A DNA stretch of 64,000 nt from VAZQ01 sp963817135 (GTDB lineage: Bacteria > Pseudomonadota > Alphaproteobacteria > Rhizobiales > Xanthobacteraceae). The stretch lies in the NCBI GenBank assembly GCA_963817135.1, contig CAWFNG010000014.1:186001-250000 (forward strand), given 5' to 3'. The notes under the pieces are model-generated. The model had not been told where the DNA came from. It saw only the letters and a program-made list of their open reading frames with translations, and did not search any database. A program made the translations under genes and the position numbers. This document shows, in pieces, positions 50,038 through 58,588 of the stretch (positions are counted from its first letter, which is position 1; each line of letters begins with the position of its first letter).

Positions 50038-51543
50038 ATGGAGCTTCTGCACAATCTCGGAATGGGATTTGCGGTCGCCTTGACGCCGGCCAACCTGTTC
50101 TTCGCACTCGCCGGGGCGCTGATCGGAACATTGATCGGCGTCCTTCCCGGCATCGGGCCGATTGCGACCATCGCCATGCTGCTGCCGCTCACCTTTCACC
50201 TCGAACCGACTTCGGGGCTCATCATGCTCGCCGGCATCTTCTACGGCGCGCAATACGGCGGCTCGACCACCGCCATTCTGGTCAATCTGCCGGGAGAAAC
50301 TTCCTCCGTGGTCACCTGCATCGACGGTCACCAGATGGCGCGGCAGGGCCGCGCCGGTGCCGCGCTCGCGGTGGCGGCGCTCGGCTCGTTCTTCGCCGGC
50401 TGCGTTTCGACCCTGCTGATCGCAACCTTCGCGCCGCCGCTGGCGATCGTCGGGCAATCGTTCGGCGCGCCGGAATATTTCTCGCTCATGGTGCTCGGCC
50501 TCATTGCCGCGGTGGTGCTGGCGCACGGCTCGGTGATCAAGGCGATTGCCATGATCAATCTCGGCCTGCTGATCGGGCTCGTCGGCACCGACGGCAATAC
50601 CGGCGCGACGCGCTTCACCTTCGGCATCACCGAGCTGACCGACGGCATTGATGTTGCGACCTTGGCCATCGGCATTTTCGGCCTGGGCGAGATCATCACC
50701 AACCTGAGCGGCCCACCGGAGAATCGCTCCATCGTGGCGGAGCGGATCACCAGGCTGTGGCCGACGCGCGAGGATTTTCATCGCTCCTGGCCGGCGGTGC
50801 TGCGCGGCACGGCGCTCGGCTCGATCCTCGGCGTCCTTCCCGGCGGCGGAGCGACGCTAAGCTCGTTTGCCGCATATGCGCTGGAGAAGAAAACATCGCG
50901 CCACCCCGATGCGTTCGGGCAAGGCGCGGTCGAGGGAGTGGCGGCGCCGGAATCCGCCAACAATGCCGGCGCGCAGACATCCTTCATTCCCATGCTCACG
51001 CTGGGCATTCCCGGCAATGCGGTGATGGCGCTGATGATCGGCGCTCTCACCATCCACGGAATTCAACCGGGCCCGCAGATCATGACCGAACGCCCCGGCA
51101 TGTTCTGGGGCATGATCGCCAGCATGTGGATCGGCAATCTCATGCTGGTCATCATCAATCTGCCGCTCATCGGCATGTGGGTGCAGCTGTTGAAAGTGCC
51201 GTACCGGTTCCTTTACCTCGCGATTTTCTTGTTCTGCGGCATCGGCGTCTACACCGTGAGCAACAGCGCAACGGCAGTGCTGCTGGCGGCATTCTTCGGA
51301 GTCGCCGGCTTCGTCTTCACGCGGCTGGAATGCGAGCCTGCCCCCATGATCCTGGGCTTTGTGCTGGGCCCGTTGATGGAGGAGAACCTGCGCCGCGCCA
51401 TGCGCATTTCCAGCGGCGACCCCATGATCTTTCTGCAAAGGCCGATCAGTCTCGGCCTGCTCATTGCCGCTGCAGTACTTTGCGCGCTGGTGGCACTGCC
51501 GTTCATTCGCAGCAAGCGCGAGCAGGCGTTTCAGGAGGGCTGA
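50038..51543 (+). CDS. tctA: Tripartite tricarboxylate transporter large membrane subunit TctA
   Basis: 501 aa, about eleven membrane segments. Diagnostic stretches: GTLIGVLPGIGPIATIAMLL, GIFYGAQYGGSTTAILVNLP, HQMARQGRAGAALAVAALGS and the second repeat RGTALGSILGVLPGGGATLS with PESANNAGAQTSFIPMLTLG. The last ~40 residues (FLQRPISLGLLIAAAVLCAL) are the usual final helix. It is a secondary, proton- or sodium-driven carboxylate carrier. Confidence 0.92.
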   Translation: MELLHNLGMGFAVALTPANLFFALAGALIGTLIGVLPGIGPIATIAMLLPLTFHLEPTSGLIMLAGIFYGAQYGGSTTAILVNLPGETSSVVTCIDGHQMARQGRAGAALAVAALGSFFAGCVSTLLIATFAPPLAIVGQSFGAPEYFSLMVLGLIAAVVLAHGSVIKAIAMINLGLLIGLVGTDGNTGATRFTFGITELTDGIDVATLAIGIFGLGEIITNLSGPPENRSIVAERITRLWPTREDFHRSWPAVLRGTALGSILGVLPGGGATLSSFAAYALEKKTSRHPDAFGQGAVEGVAAPESANNAGAQTSFIPMLTLGIPGNAVMALMIGALTIHGIQPGPQIMTERPGMFWGMIASMWIGNLMLVIINLPLIGMWVQLLKVPYRFLYLAIFLFCGIGVYTVSNSATAVLLAAFFGVAGFVFTRLECEPAPMILGFVLGPLMEENLRRAMRISSGDPMIFLQRPISLGLLIAAAVLCALVALPFIRSKREQAFQEG

Positions 51544-51625
51544 AAGTACTGCCGGGACGCGGCGTGCCTGCCGCTGTTGATGATCGTTTTTTGTAATTTC
51601 CCGAATCAGCGCCCAGCGCCCGAGC

Positions 51626-52459
51626 TCAGTGCGACATGAAGGTGGGCACCGTCATTGAGCCCAGAATCGCCCGGGTCACGCCGCCCAGAATGAATTCGCG
51701 CATGCGCGAATGGCCGTAGCCGCCCATCACCAGTAAATCCGCCGACGTGTCGGCCGCACGGGAAAGAATGGCGTTGGCCGGGTCCACCTCGGACGATGCA
51801 ATGCGCTCGACCTCGACCTTGATCCCATGGCGAGCGAGGTGGAGGGCAATATCGGCGCCGGGCAATTCGTCGCTCTTTGCTGCCTCACCCGAGACCATGA
51901 CGACCTCGACAATCTTCGCTTTGGCGAGGAGCGGCATGGCATCGCCCACCGCGCGTGTCGCGCTGCGGCTTCCGTCCCAGCCGACCATCACGCGGTCAAG
52001 CTTGAGACCGGCGGTCTGGATGTATGGAACAATGAGGATGGGCCTGCCGGACTCGAAAAGCACGGCCTCGATGAACTGCCCCCCCAGCGTCGTATCGTCG
52101 GGCTGCGGCTGCGCCAACACGCACAAATCGAAGCGGCGCGCAATGTCCGCCAATGTGGCCGGCGCGTCCGACGCCGCTACTTCGACGCCGCGGCCTTCTG
52201 CGGCAACCGCCGCCCCGCGCGCGATTTCCTCGAATCCGGCGATTGCCGCCTTGGCCGCTTTCTCGGTCTCTGCGCGCTGCGATTCGATGATCTCGGGGGG
52301 AATCCCGTACATGTCTACCATTACTGGGACCATCGGGTCGTAGCGAAACGCGACCCCGGTAAGGTGCGCCTCGAACGCGGCCGCCAGCGAAACCGCGAAG
52401 GCCGTCGCCGCATCCCGTGCTGACGCGTTCGGCAGGTTGATCAGAATATCCTTGAACAT
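51626..52459 (-). CDS. Universal stress protein family
   Basis: 277 aa. N-terminal half starts MFKDILINLPNASARDAATA, with FDLCVLAQPQPDDTTLGGQF. The C-terminal half holds RVMVGWDGSRSATRAVGDAM and an ATP-binding-type motif, LLVMGGYGHSRMREFILGGVTRAIL (G-x2-G-x9-G pattern). The length fits the tandem-type Usp common in alphaproteobacteria. It is monocistronic, facing tctA tail-to-tail. Confidence 0.88.
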   Translation of the reverse strand: MFKDILINLPNASARDAATAFAVSLAAAFEAHLTGVAFRYDPMVPVMVDMYGIPPEIIESQRAETEKAAKAAIAGFEEIARGAAVAAEGRGVEVAASDAPATLADIARRFDLCVLAQPQPDDTTLGGQFIEAVLFESGRPILIVPYIQTAGLKLDRVMVGWDGSRSATRAVGDAMPLLAKAKIVEVVMVSGEAAKSDELPGADIALHLARHGIKVEVERIASSEVDPANAILSRAADTSADLLVMGGYGHSRMREFILGGVTRAILGSMTVPTFMSH

Positions 52460-52475
52460 GCGGTATCATAGCATC

Positions 52476-52584
52476 GTAGCCCGCATGGAGCCAACGGGCC
52501 GGCTTAAAGCGCCGCCCGATGACAGGCTCCGCACAATGTGGGAATGCAACCCCCCGGATTACGCTAACGCTCCATCCGGGCTAC
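52476..52584. repeat. Dispersed REP/BIME-like repeat (GTAGCCCG family), copy 3
   Basis: Starts GTAGCCCGCATGGAGCC, contains GGCTTAAAGCGCC and GATGACAGGCTCCGC, and ends GCTCCATCCGGGCTAC. Closely resembles copy 2 at 39879. It lies between the cytochrome gene stop and the stress-protein start. Confidence 0.8.
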
Positions 52585-52592
52585 ACGATGTT

Positions 52593-52877
52593 TCAGTGCG
52601 CACCGTAGTTGGCGACGAGGTAGTCGGTGATCGCCTTGGCGTCGGCCGCCTCAATGGGCGCGCCAAAGGCTTTGATCATTTTTGTCACTTCGGCATCCCA
52701 CAGAGTAGCGCTGGGAAATGGCGAGTTCATCACGATGTAGTCGAGGCTGTGACAGCCCGAGCAATTAGCCTCGACCTTGTCCAGCCCGTTCGCCTTCTTC
52801 AGCTCAACCGGCCTCTCCTGCGCGCCGGCGGGAACCGCGATGAGAGCAAGTATCCCCGCAACAAGCCATGCCTGCAT
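52593..52877 (-). CDS. sorB: Sulfite dehydrogenase cytochrome subunit (SorB-like monoheme cytochrome c)
   Basis: About 94 aa. Signal peptide MQAWLVAGILALIAVPAGAQ, then the heme site CSGCH (about residue 44-48) and a probable Met axial ligand around YIVMNSPF or VTKMIKAFG. The tail ADAKAITDYLVANYG is typical of small class-I cytochromes. It sits 10 bp after the SorA-like gene, so it should take electrons from sulfite oxidation in the periplasm and pass them to the respiratory chain. Confidence 0.82.
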   Translation of the reverse strand: MQAWLVAGILALIAVPAGAQERPVELKKANGLDKVEANCSGCHSLDYIVMNSPFPSATLWDAEVTKMIKAFGAPIEAADAKAITDYLVANYGAH

Positions 52878-52887
52878 TGCCCTGCTC

Positions 52888-54105
52888 CTAGGCCACATTG
52901 AGCGATACGGTGTGAATGACGTTGTGATGGTAGCCTGCTGGATTTGCAATGATCTCGGTCGTCTGCCCCTGCCCGATCTTGTTGAAGGCGCGCGCCGATA
53001 TGGTCTGCTTGCCGCGCGCCCGCGGAGAAAAATTGAAACTGAAAGTACGGAACGCGAATGGACCGACGTTCTCGCCCAAAGTGGCAGGCACCCAGGATTT
53101 TCCGCCGTCGGTGGATATCTCGACAGCACTGATCCCGTAGCCGCCATCCCAGGCGATGCCGCCCAGCGTAATCGGCTGGCCGGCCCTGATGCGGGCATCC
53201 TGCTCGTGGCTGGTGATCAGTGAGTTGACGACCATTTCGGTAATGGGCGTGGTGGTCGCGGTTTCCTGCGAGGTGAAGCGCGCCACCACCGGAAATTTGC
53301 CAAGCGGAATACGGTAGGCGGGATTCATCCAGAACCCGGCCTCCGGCCTGGTCCTCGCTGAAATCGAGGTGAGATGTTTCACCCAATAGACGCCGGTCCA
53401 GCCCGGCACGATCAGCCGCGCGGGAAAACCGTTGAAATGCGGCAGCGGTGCCCCATTCATTTCATAGGCGACGAGGGTTGTTTCCTCCATTGCCTTCCAG
53501 ACCGGGATGCTCTTGATGAAATCGGGCGTCTTGTCGATCACGCCCGAATCGGCGCCGTCGAAGGCGATCTCGATTGCCTCTTTCTTGAGCCCGACCCGGT
53601 CGAGAATGTCTTTGAGGCGCGCTCCCTTCCAGCGGGCGCAGCCCATAGCCCCATAGCCCCACTCGACCCCGGGGACATGGGGCGAGAACAGTCCGCGCCG
53701 ATTGCCGGAACACTGATTGACCGCGACCACTTCGCTCGCCGGCATGCGTTTGAGATCGTCGAAGCTGATTTCGCTCTCGCCGTTCGCGCCGTCGCCGCCG
53801 ATCGCAAGCTTCCAGGTCTTTGCGTCGACTTCCGGAATGTTGGAAAGGTGGTAACGGACAAAGAAAGCATCATTGGGCGTAATTGCCGTACGGAAATATT
53901 CAATCGGGGTCTCGTAATTCGGTGGCCGATAGCTGAGCTTGATCAGCGGTTTCTTGCCCGGAAGCGGCTCCAAGGTTGCCTCGGTGCGCACCCCTTCCGG
54001 CAGCTCGGCCGGCAGGTTGGCGATCGCAGCCCAGCCTCGCTCGATGGCCGGGCCAGAAAGCGACAGACCCGCACCGGCCGCTATGAAATGACGCCGCGTG
54101 AGCAT
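52888..54105 (-). CDS. sorA: Sulfite dehydrogenase molybdopterin subunit (SorA-like)
   Basis: 405 aa. Tat signal (LTRRHFIAAGAGLSLSG). The sulfite-oxidase fold carries the Mo-ligand Cys132 in VVAVNQCSGNRRGLFSPHVP, then MGCARWKGARLKDIL, the substrate region HFNGFPARLIVPGWTGVYWV with KHLTSI, and a C-terminal dimerisation domain (ITLGGIAWDGGYGISAVEIS). Oxidises sulfite to sulfate in the periplasm with the adjacent cytochrome. The 215 bp upstream to 54320 show no gene and hold its promoter. Confidence 0.88.
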   Translation of the reverse strand: MLTRRHFIAAGAGLSLSGPAIERGWAAIANLPAELPEGVRTEATLEPLPGKKPLIKLSYRPPNYETPIEYFRTAITPNDAFFVRYHLSNIPEVDAKTWKLAIGGDGANGESEISFDDLKRMPASEVVAVNQCSGNRRGLFSPHVPGVEWGYGAMGCARWKGARLKDILDRVGLKKEAIEIAFDGADSGVIDKTPDFIKSIPVWKAMEETTLVAYEMNGAPLPHFNGFPARLIVPGWTGVYWVKHLTSISARTRPEAGFWMNPAYRIPLGKFPVVARFTSQETATTTPITEMVVNSLITSHEQDARIRAGQPITLGGIAWDGGYGISAVEISTDGGKSWVPATLGENVGPFAFRTFSFNFSPRARGKQTISARAFNKIGQGQTTEIIANPAGYHHNVIHTVSLNVA

Positions 54106-54320
54106 TAAATCTCCTCCCCGCTCTTTTTTTGTCGTTCGGAGCGTTCAGGCAAAAGTTACCATTGCACCACCTCAAGATAAACAGGCGTCACCTGGTTAAG
54201 ATGCCGCAGAGACATTTCCGGCACATTGTTCGCGAAATGCCCTTCACGCCCATGCTGCGGCTATTGCCGGAGAGCAAAAAGCGCTAGGATGATGCCGCAT
54301 CGCAACGGTAGAGGAACGCA

Positions 54321-54662
54321 ATGAAGCTCAAAAGCTATGCGGCCGGCATCTGCGCCATGGTCGTTGCAATCAGTGCGATTGCAGTTTCCTCCGCCTCGTC
54401 GCAGACACGGACAAAGCGCTACATCGATGCCAATGGCCAGGAGGTTGTGGTTGTCAGCCGGCCGCGGGCGCGCTCGCGTGTCGTAGTCACGCGCCGATCC
54501 TATCTCGATGCAGGCACCGAAGTGAAGCCAGGCGAGCGTCATTTCATGGACTACGCGGACCCGCCTGGTTACCAGCCATACAATGTGGTCACCAATATCG
54601 GCGGGCGCGTCGGCTGGCATCGATCGCCGTTGCCCGGACCGTTCTTCCCCTGGGGACCTTGA
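54321..54662 (+). CDS. Small exported protein of unknown function
   Basis: 113 aa. A signal peptide MKLKSYAAGICAMVVAISAI ends near SSASSQT. The mature part is short and basic (TKRYIDANGQEVVVVSRPRA, RSRVVVTRRSYLDAGTEV) with a Pro/Trp-rich end (GWHRSPLPGPFFPWGP). Similar small secreted proteins are frequent in rhizobia with no assigned role. SD AGAGGAA lies before the ATG. Confidence 0.65.
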   Translation: MKLKSYAAGICAMVVAISAIAVSSASSQTRTKRYIDANGQEVVVVSRPRARSRVVVTRRSYLDAGTEVKPGERHFMDYADPPGYQPYNVVTNIGGRVGWHRSPLPGPFFPWGP

Positions 54663-54675
54663 TCGCAGTGACTTC

Positions 54676-54756
54676 GTCTTGCCCGGCCTTGTGCCGGGCA
54701 TCCACGCTTTCTTTGTTGCAAGACGTCGATGGCCGGGACAATGCCCGGCCATGACG
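54676..54756. repeat. Palindromic repeat between convergent genes
   Basis: Hairpin units TGCCCGGCCTTGTGCCGGGCA (54679-54699) and GGCCGGGACAATGCCCGGCC (54731-54750) also pair with each other. A bidirectional terminator role is plausible for the small exported protein and leuB. Confidence 0.7.
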
Positions 54757-54785
54757 ACGCTCTCTAACCCGATGAGCGAAGACTG

Positions 54786-55899
54786 TTAAGCCGCAAGCTT
54801 CTCCATTTCGCCAATAACGGCGTCGCCCATTTGCGACGTGCTTACGATCTTGGCGCCCTCGGATTTGATATCGGCGGTGCGCAGGCCGTTGGCGAGGACC
54901 GCGGCGATCGCCTTTTCGATCAGATCGGCTTCCTTCCCCATGTTGAATGAGTACCGCAGCGCCATAGCCGAAAGAGGCGAGCATGGCGATCGGATTGGCG
55001 ATGCCTTTGCCGGCAATGTCGGGCGCCGAACCGTGCACCGGCTCGTACAGCGCCTTGCGCCGCCGGGTCTTGGAATCAATCTCGCCGAGCGAAGCAGACG
55101 GCAGCATGCCAAGCGAGCCGGTCAGCATCGCCGCCACGTCGGACAGCATGTCGCCGAACAGATTGTCGGTGACGATGACGTCAAACTGCTTGGGCCAGCG
55201 CACCAGCTGCATGCCGCCGGCATCGGCGAGCTGATGCTCGAGTTGCACGTCCTTGAATTCGCGTTGATGCAATTCGTCGACGACTTCGTGCCAGAGCACG
55301 CCGGTCTTCATGACGTTGCGCTTCTCCATGGAAGTCAGCTTGTTGCGTCGCTTGCGGGCGAGCTCGAATGCAACGCGGGCGATGCGCTCGATCTCGTAGG
55401 TATCGTAAACCTGAGTATCGATGGCGCGCTTCTGCCCGTTGCCGAGGTCGGTAATGGTCTTGGGCTCGCCGAAATAGACGCCGCCGGTCAGTTCGCGCAG
55501 AATGACGATGTCGAGCCCGTCCACGACTTCGCGCTTGAGACTTGAGGAATCGGCGAGCGCCGGATAGCAGATTGCCGGCCGGATATTGGCAAACAGGCGA
55601 AGTTCCTTGCGCAGCCGCAGCAGCCCGGCCTCGGGACGTACCTCATACGCGACCTTGTCCCATTTTGGCCCGCCCACGGCGCCGAAGATGACGGCATCGG
55701 CGGCATGCGCCTTCGCCATGGTGGCATCCGTGATGGCGCATTTGTGGGCGTCGTAGCATGACCCTCCGACAAGCTCTTCCTCGCAATCGAACCTTCCCAT
55801 GCCATGGGCATTCATCCAGGCGATGAGCTTTTTCACCTCGGCCATGACTTCAGGCCCGATGCCGTCGCCGGGCAGCAACAGGAGCTTATGAGTTGGCAT
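54786..55899 (-). pseudogene. leuB: 3-isopropylmalate dehydrogenase, with a single-base frameshift near the 3' end
   Basis: LeuB oxidatively decarboxylates 3-isopropylmalate in leucine synthesis. Start ATG 55899: MPTHKLLLLPGDGIGPEVMA, then FGAVGGPKWDKV, RLRKELRLFANIRP, LRELTGGVYFGEPKTI, the Mg/substrate site VTDNLFGDMLSDVAAML and VHGSAPDIAGKGIANPIAML. After LASFG the frame runs off; skipping one base (A54966 on the + strand) gives MALRYSFNMGKEADLIEKAI and a normal end at TAA 54786-54788. The repaired protein is about 370 aa, the usual size. Because the gene is a core biosynthetic one with only this defect, an assembly error is more likely than loss. Confidence 0.88.
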
Positions 55900-55927
55900 G
55901 CGAAACGACCCTCCGGGATGGAAGCGG

Positions 55928-56701
55928 TCAGATGCCGCTGAACCAGTTGTAGCCCTGGTCCTCCCAATAGCCGCCGAGATATTTGTCGGTGACCGCCATC
56001 TCCATGACGTGCTTGGGGTTCTTGAAGCCGAGCTTGGTCGGTATGCGTATTCGCATCGGGAAGCCGTAACGGCGCGGCAGAATTTGTCCATCGAAGGCAA
56101 AAGTCATTTGCGTCTGCGGATGCAGCGCGGTCGCCATATCGATGGAAGTGGAATAGCCTTCGGCGCAGCGGAACCAGACATATTTGGCGCGGGTATCGGC
56201 GCCGATGCGCCGCAGGAATTCATGCAGCGGCGTGCCCGTCCATTTGCCAATGGCACTCCAGCCCTCGACGCAAATCAGGCGGGTGATCTGCGTCTCCTGC
56301 GGCAGGGCATAGAGCTCTGCAAGCGTCCAGGGCTTTTTGCTCTCGACCATGCCGCCGACTTCCAGCTTGTAATCCTGGCCATCGACCTCGGGTGCCTCGT
56401 CCTCGGGATAATAGGCATTGAACGGGAACGGCCTGCGCACCACTGCATCGGGATAGGTGGGTGCGAGCTTACCGGGGTCGAACAGCCAGGCCTGCACACG
56501 ATCGTTGAAATGCGAAATCCTGATCAGGGCGCGTTCCGCCGAAGCACCGTCGACGATGTCGCAGCCGGTGAGGAAGGCAAGCGCGCCGAGGCTCGCGCCC
56601 CCGCGCAGGAACAGGCGCCGCGCCGGGTCAGGCAGCCGCCGCGCCGCGTCCTTGAGAAGAAGGTCGGCATCGACGCCTGCGGGATTGCGCCTGCGAGACA
56701 T
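55928..56701 (-). CDS. Sulfite-oxidase-fold molybdopterin enzyme (YedY/SuoX-like)
   Basis: 257 aa. N-terminus has a Tat-like motif plus lipobox (RRLFLRGGASLGALAFLTGC, Cys47). The Mo-ligand Cys is Cys144 in TRLICVEGWSAIGKWTG, with the downstream pocket YVWFRCAEGYSTSIDMATAL and RYGFPMRIRIPTKLGFKNPK. A membrane cytochrome b gene lies 11 bp upstream in the same operon, so this resembles a MsrP(YedY)-MsrQ-like or other quinol-linked pair; shorter than MsrP. The substrate is unknown. Distinct from the SorA protein at 52888. Confidence 0.82.
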   Translation of the reverse strand: MSRRRNPAGVDADLLLKDAARRLPDPARRLFLRGGASLGALAFLTGCDIVDGASAERALIRISHFNDRVQAWLFDPGKLAPTYPDAVVRRPFPFNAYYPEDEAPEVDGQDYKLEVGGMVESKKPWTLAELYALPQETQITRLICVEGWSAIGKWTGTPLHEFLRRIGADTRAKYVWFRCAEGYSTSIDMATALHPQTQMTFAFDGQILPRRYGFPMRIRIPTKLGFKNPKHVMEMAVTDKYLGGYWEDQGYNWFSGI

Positions 56702-56712
56702 CTCTTCCTTCC

Positions 56713-57336
56713 TCAGCGGCCTGAGAGCATGGCACGCAGGCTCTTCGGCACAACGAACGCCATGACGATGTGGATCACGCTGAAGAGCACAATGCCAGCC
56801 ATGGCAAAGAAATGCACGTAGCGAGCCGTATCATAGCCGCCGAACAGAGTGGTGAGCGTCTGCAATTGCACCGGCTTCCAAATCGCAAGCCCGGAGAGCA
56901 CGATCACAATGCCGGCGAGGATAACTCCGAGATAGAACATCTTCTGCACCGCGTTATAAGCGGCAAGGTCGTCATATGAGAGGCGGCCGGTGAGCGCTGC
57001 TTTCGCGTCGGCCAGAACGTCGGCGGGGCGGATGGGTGTGAGCTTGCGCCGCAAGCGGCCGCTGCCGATCCCGAGCAAAAGATAAGCAATGCCGTTGCCG
57101 GCAAGAAGCCACATTGCCGCAAAATGCCAGAGCAGCCCTCCGGCAAGCCAGCCTCCGAGCGTGAGCGAGGGCGGAAAAACGAAAGGAAAGAGCGGGGATG
57201 CATTGTAGATCTGCCAGCCCGAGGCGACCATAAGCAGCACGGCGAGCGCATTGAGCCAATGGGTGAGGCGCACCCATAAGGGATGGATGATCTCACCTGG
57301 CGGAGCGATGCGGCCATTATCAGCGGCAAACGCCAT
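56713..57336 (-). CDS. Cytochrome b561-type membrane subunit
   Basis: 207 aa, four membrane helices. Heme-ligand candidates are in IIHPLWVRLTHWLNALAVLL (His-x-x-x-x-x-x-His), LAGGLLWHFAAMWLLAGN and YVHFFAMAGIVLFSVIHIVM. This is the Ni/Fe-hydrogenase/thiosulfate-reductase-type cytochrome b. It should connect the neighbouring molybdoenzyme with the quinone pool. It starts the two-gene operon and is divergent from the mesaconyl-CoA hydratase gene (100 bp). Confidence 0.85.
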   Translation of the reverse strand: MAFAADNGRIAPPGEIIHPLWVRLTHWLNALAVLLMVASGWQIYNASPLFPFVFPPSLTLGGWLAGGLLWHFAAMWLLAGNGIAYLLLGIGSGRLRRKLTPIRPADVLADAKAALTGRLSYDDLAAYNAVQKMFYLGVILAGIVIVLSGLAIWKPVQLQTLTTLFGGYDTARYVHFFAMAGIVLFSVIHIVMAFVVPKSLRAMLSGR

Positions 57337-57436
57337 AGCCCGACCTTTGCATTGTTTCGCCCGACATTATCATAACAGAATAGCCGGGCTGTTCGTCCAT
57401 CTTGAGCGGCTCCCTCGCAACTCACGAGTTCAAATC

Positions 57437-58486
57437 ATGTCCAAGACCGCAGCAGGCAATTTCTTTGAGGATTTCCGTCTCGGCCAGCTCATCGAGCACG
57501 CCACCCCGCGTACCATTACGGTCGGCGACGTGGCGCTCTACCAGGGGATATTCGGGCCGCGGTTTGCCGTGCAGTCGTCGGATGCCTTTGCGCAGGCGAT
57601 CGGCTATCCGCGATCGCCGGTCGACGACCTGCTGGTCTTTCATATCGTTTTCGGCAAGACGGTGCCTGACATATCGCTCAATGCAGTTGCCAATCTCGGC
57701 TATGCAGCCGGCCGCTGGCTCGCGCCGGTCTATCCCGGCGACACCATCAATGCGCGCTCGGAAGTGATCGGCCTCAAGGAGAATTCGAGCCGCAAGACCG
57801 GCATCGTGTTCGTGCGCTCGACCGGCTGCAAGCAGGACGGCAGCAAGGTGCTGGAATATGTTCGCTGGGTGATGGTGCGCAAACGCGACGAGGCGGCGCC
57901 GGCGCCGGCGGAGCACGTGCCGCGCCTGCCGGATGCCGTGCCGCCGAGCACCATTGGCGACGCCTGTCCCCGCATCAATGCGGCCGCCTACGATTTCACT
58001 CTCGCGGGCAGCCGCTATCGTTTTGCCGACTACGCCGTGGGCGAGACCATCGATCACGTGGACGGCATCACGGTCGAGGAAGCCGAGCATCAGCTCGCCA
58101 CCCGGCTTTATCAGAACACCGCGCGCATCCACTTCAACCAGTACGCGGAGGGCAAAGGCCGGTTCGGGCGGCGTCTCATCTATGGCGGTCACGTGATCTC
58201 GCTCGCCCGCGCACTGTCGTTCAACGGACTTGCCAATGCCTTCCATGTGGCGGCGATCAATGGCGGGCGCCATGTGTCACCGCTGTTTGCAGGGTCAACC
58301 GTATTTGCCTGGTCGCAGGTGCTTGCGAAGGCCGAGCTTTCCGGCCGCGACGATGTCGGCGCGCTGCGCTTGCGCACCGTCGCCGCGAAGGACCATCCCT
58401 GCGCCGATTTTCCACTTAAATCCGGCAGCGAGGATCATCCCGCGGTTCTGCTCGACCTCGACTATTGGGTGCTGATCCCGCGCTAA
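57437..58486 (+). CDS. mch: Mesaconyl-CoA hydratase (MaoC-like, ethylmalonyl-CoA pathway)
   Basis: 349 aa from ATG 57437 (MSKTAAGNFFEDFRLGQLIE). It closely resembles Rhodobacter-type mesaconyl-CoA hydratase: HATPRTITVGDVALYQGIFG, LVFHIVFGKTVPDISLNAVA, VYPGDTINARSEVIGL and LEYVRWVMVRKRDEAAP, then a second hotdog repeat starting YDFTLAGSRYRFADYAVGET with ARIHFNQY. It hydrates mesaconyl-CoA to beta-methylmalyl-CoA during acetyl-CoA assimilation without isocitrate lyase. The rest of the pathway is not in this window. Start is set by the family N-terminus; an open frame extends back but is unrelated. Confidence 0.9.
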   Translation: MSKTAAGNFFEDFRLGQLIEHATPRTITVGDVALYQGIFGPRFAVQSSDAFAQAIGYPRSPVDDLLVFHIVFGKTVPDISLNAVANLGYAAGRWLAPVYPGDTINARSEVIGLKENSSRKTGIVFVRSTGCKQDGSKVLEYVRWVMVRKRDEAAPAPAEHVPRLPDAVPPSTIGDACPRINAAAYDFTLAGSRYRFADYAVGETIDHVDGITVEEAEHQLATRLYQNTARIHFNQYAEGKGRFGRRLIYGGHVISLARALSFNGLANAFHVAAINGGRHVSPLFAGSTVFAWSQVLAKAELSGRDDVGALRLRTVAAKDHPCADFPLKSGSEDHPAVLLDLDYWVLIPR

Positions 58487-58497
58487 CTCCAACCCTC

Positions 58498-58569
58498 GTA
58501 GCCCGGATGGAGCGACAGCGAAATCCGGGAGCAATCGTCCCGCATTGCGCTTTGCTCCACGCGGGCTAC
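58498..58569. repeat. Dispersed REP/BIME-like repeat (GTAGCCCG family), copy 4
   Basis: Starts GTAGCCCGGATGGAGCGACAGCG and ends GCGCTTTGCTCCACGCGGGCTAC; arms complementary. It lies between convergent gene ends (mesaconyl-CoA hydratase and superoxide dismutase) and could aid termination. Confidence 0.8.
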
Positions 58570-58588
58570 CGACGGTCCGAGCAGATCA

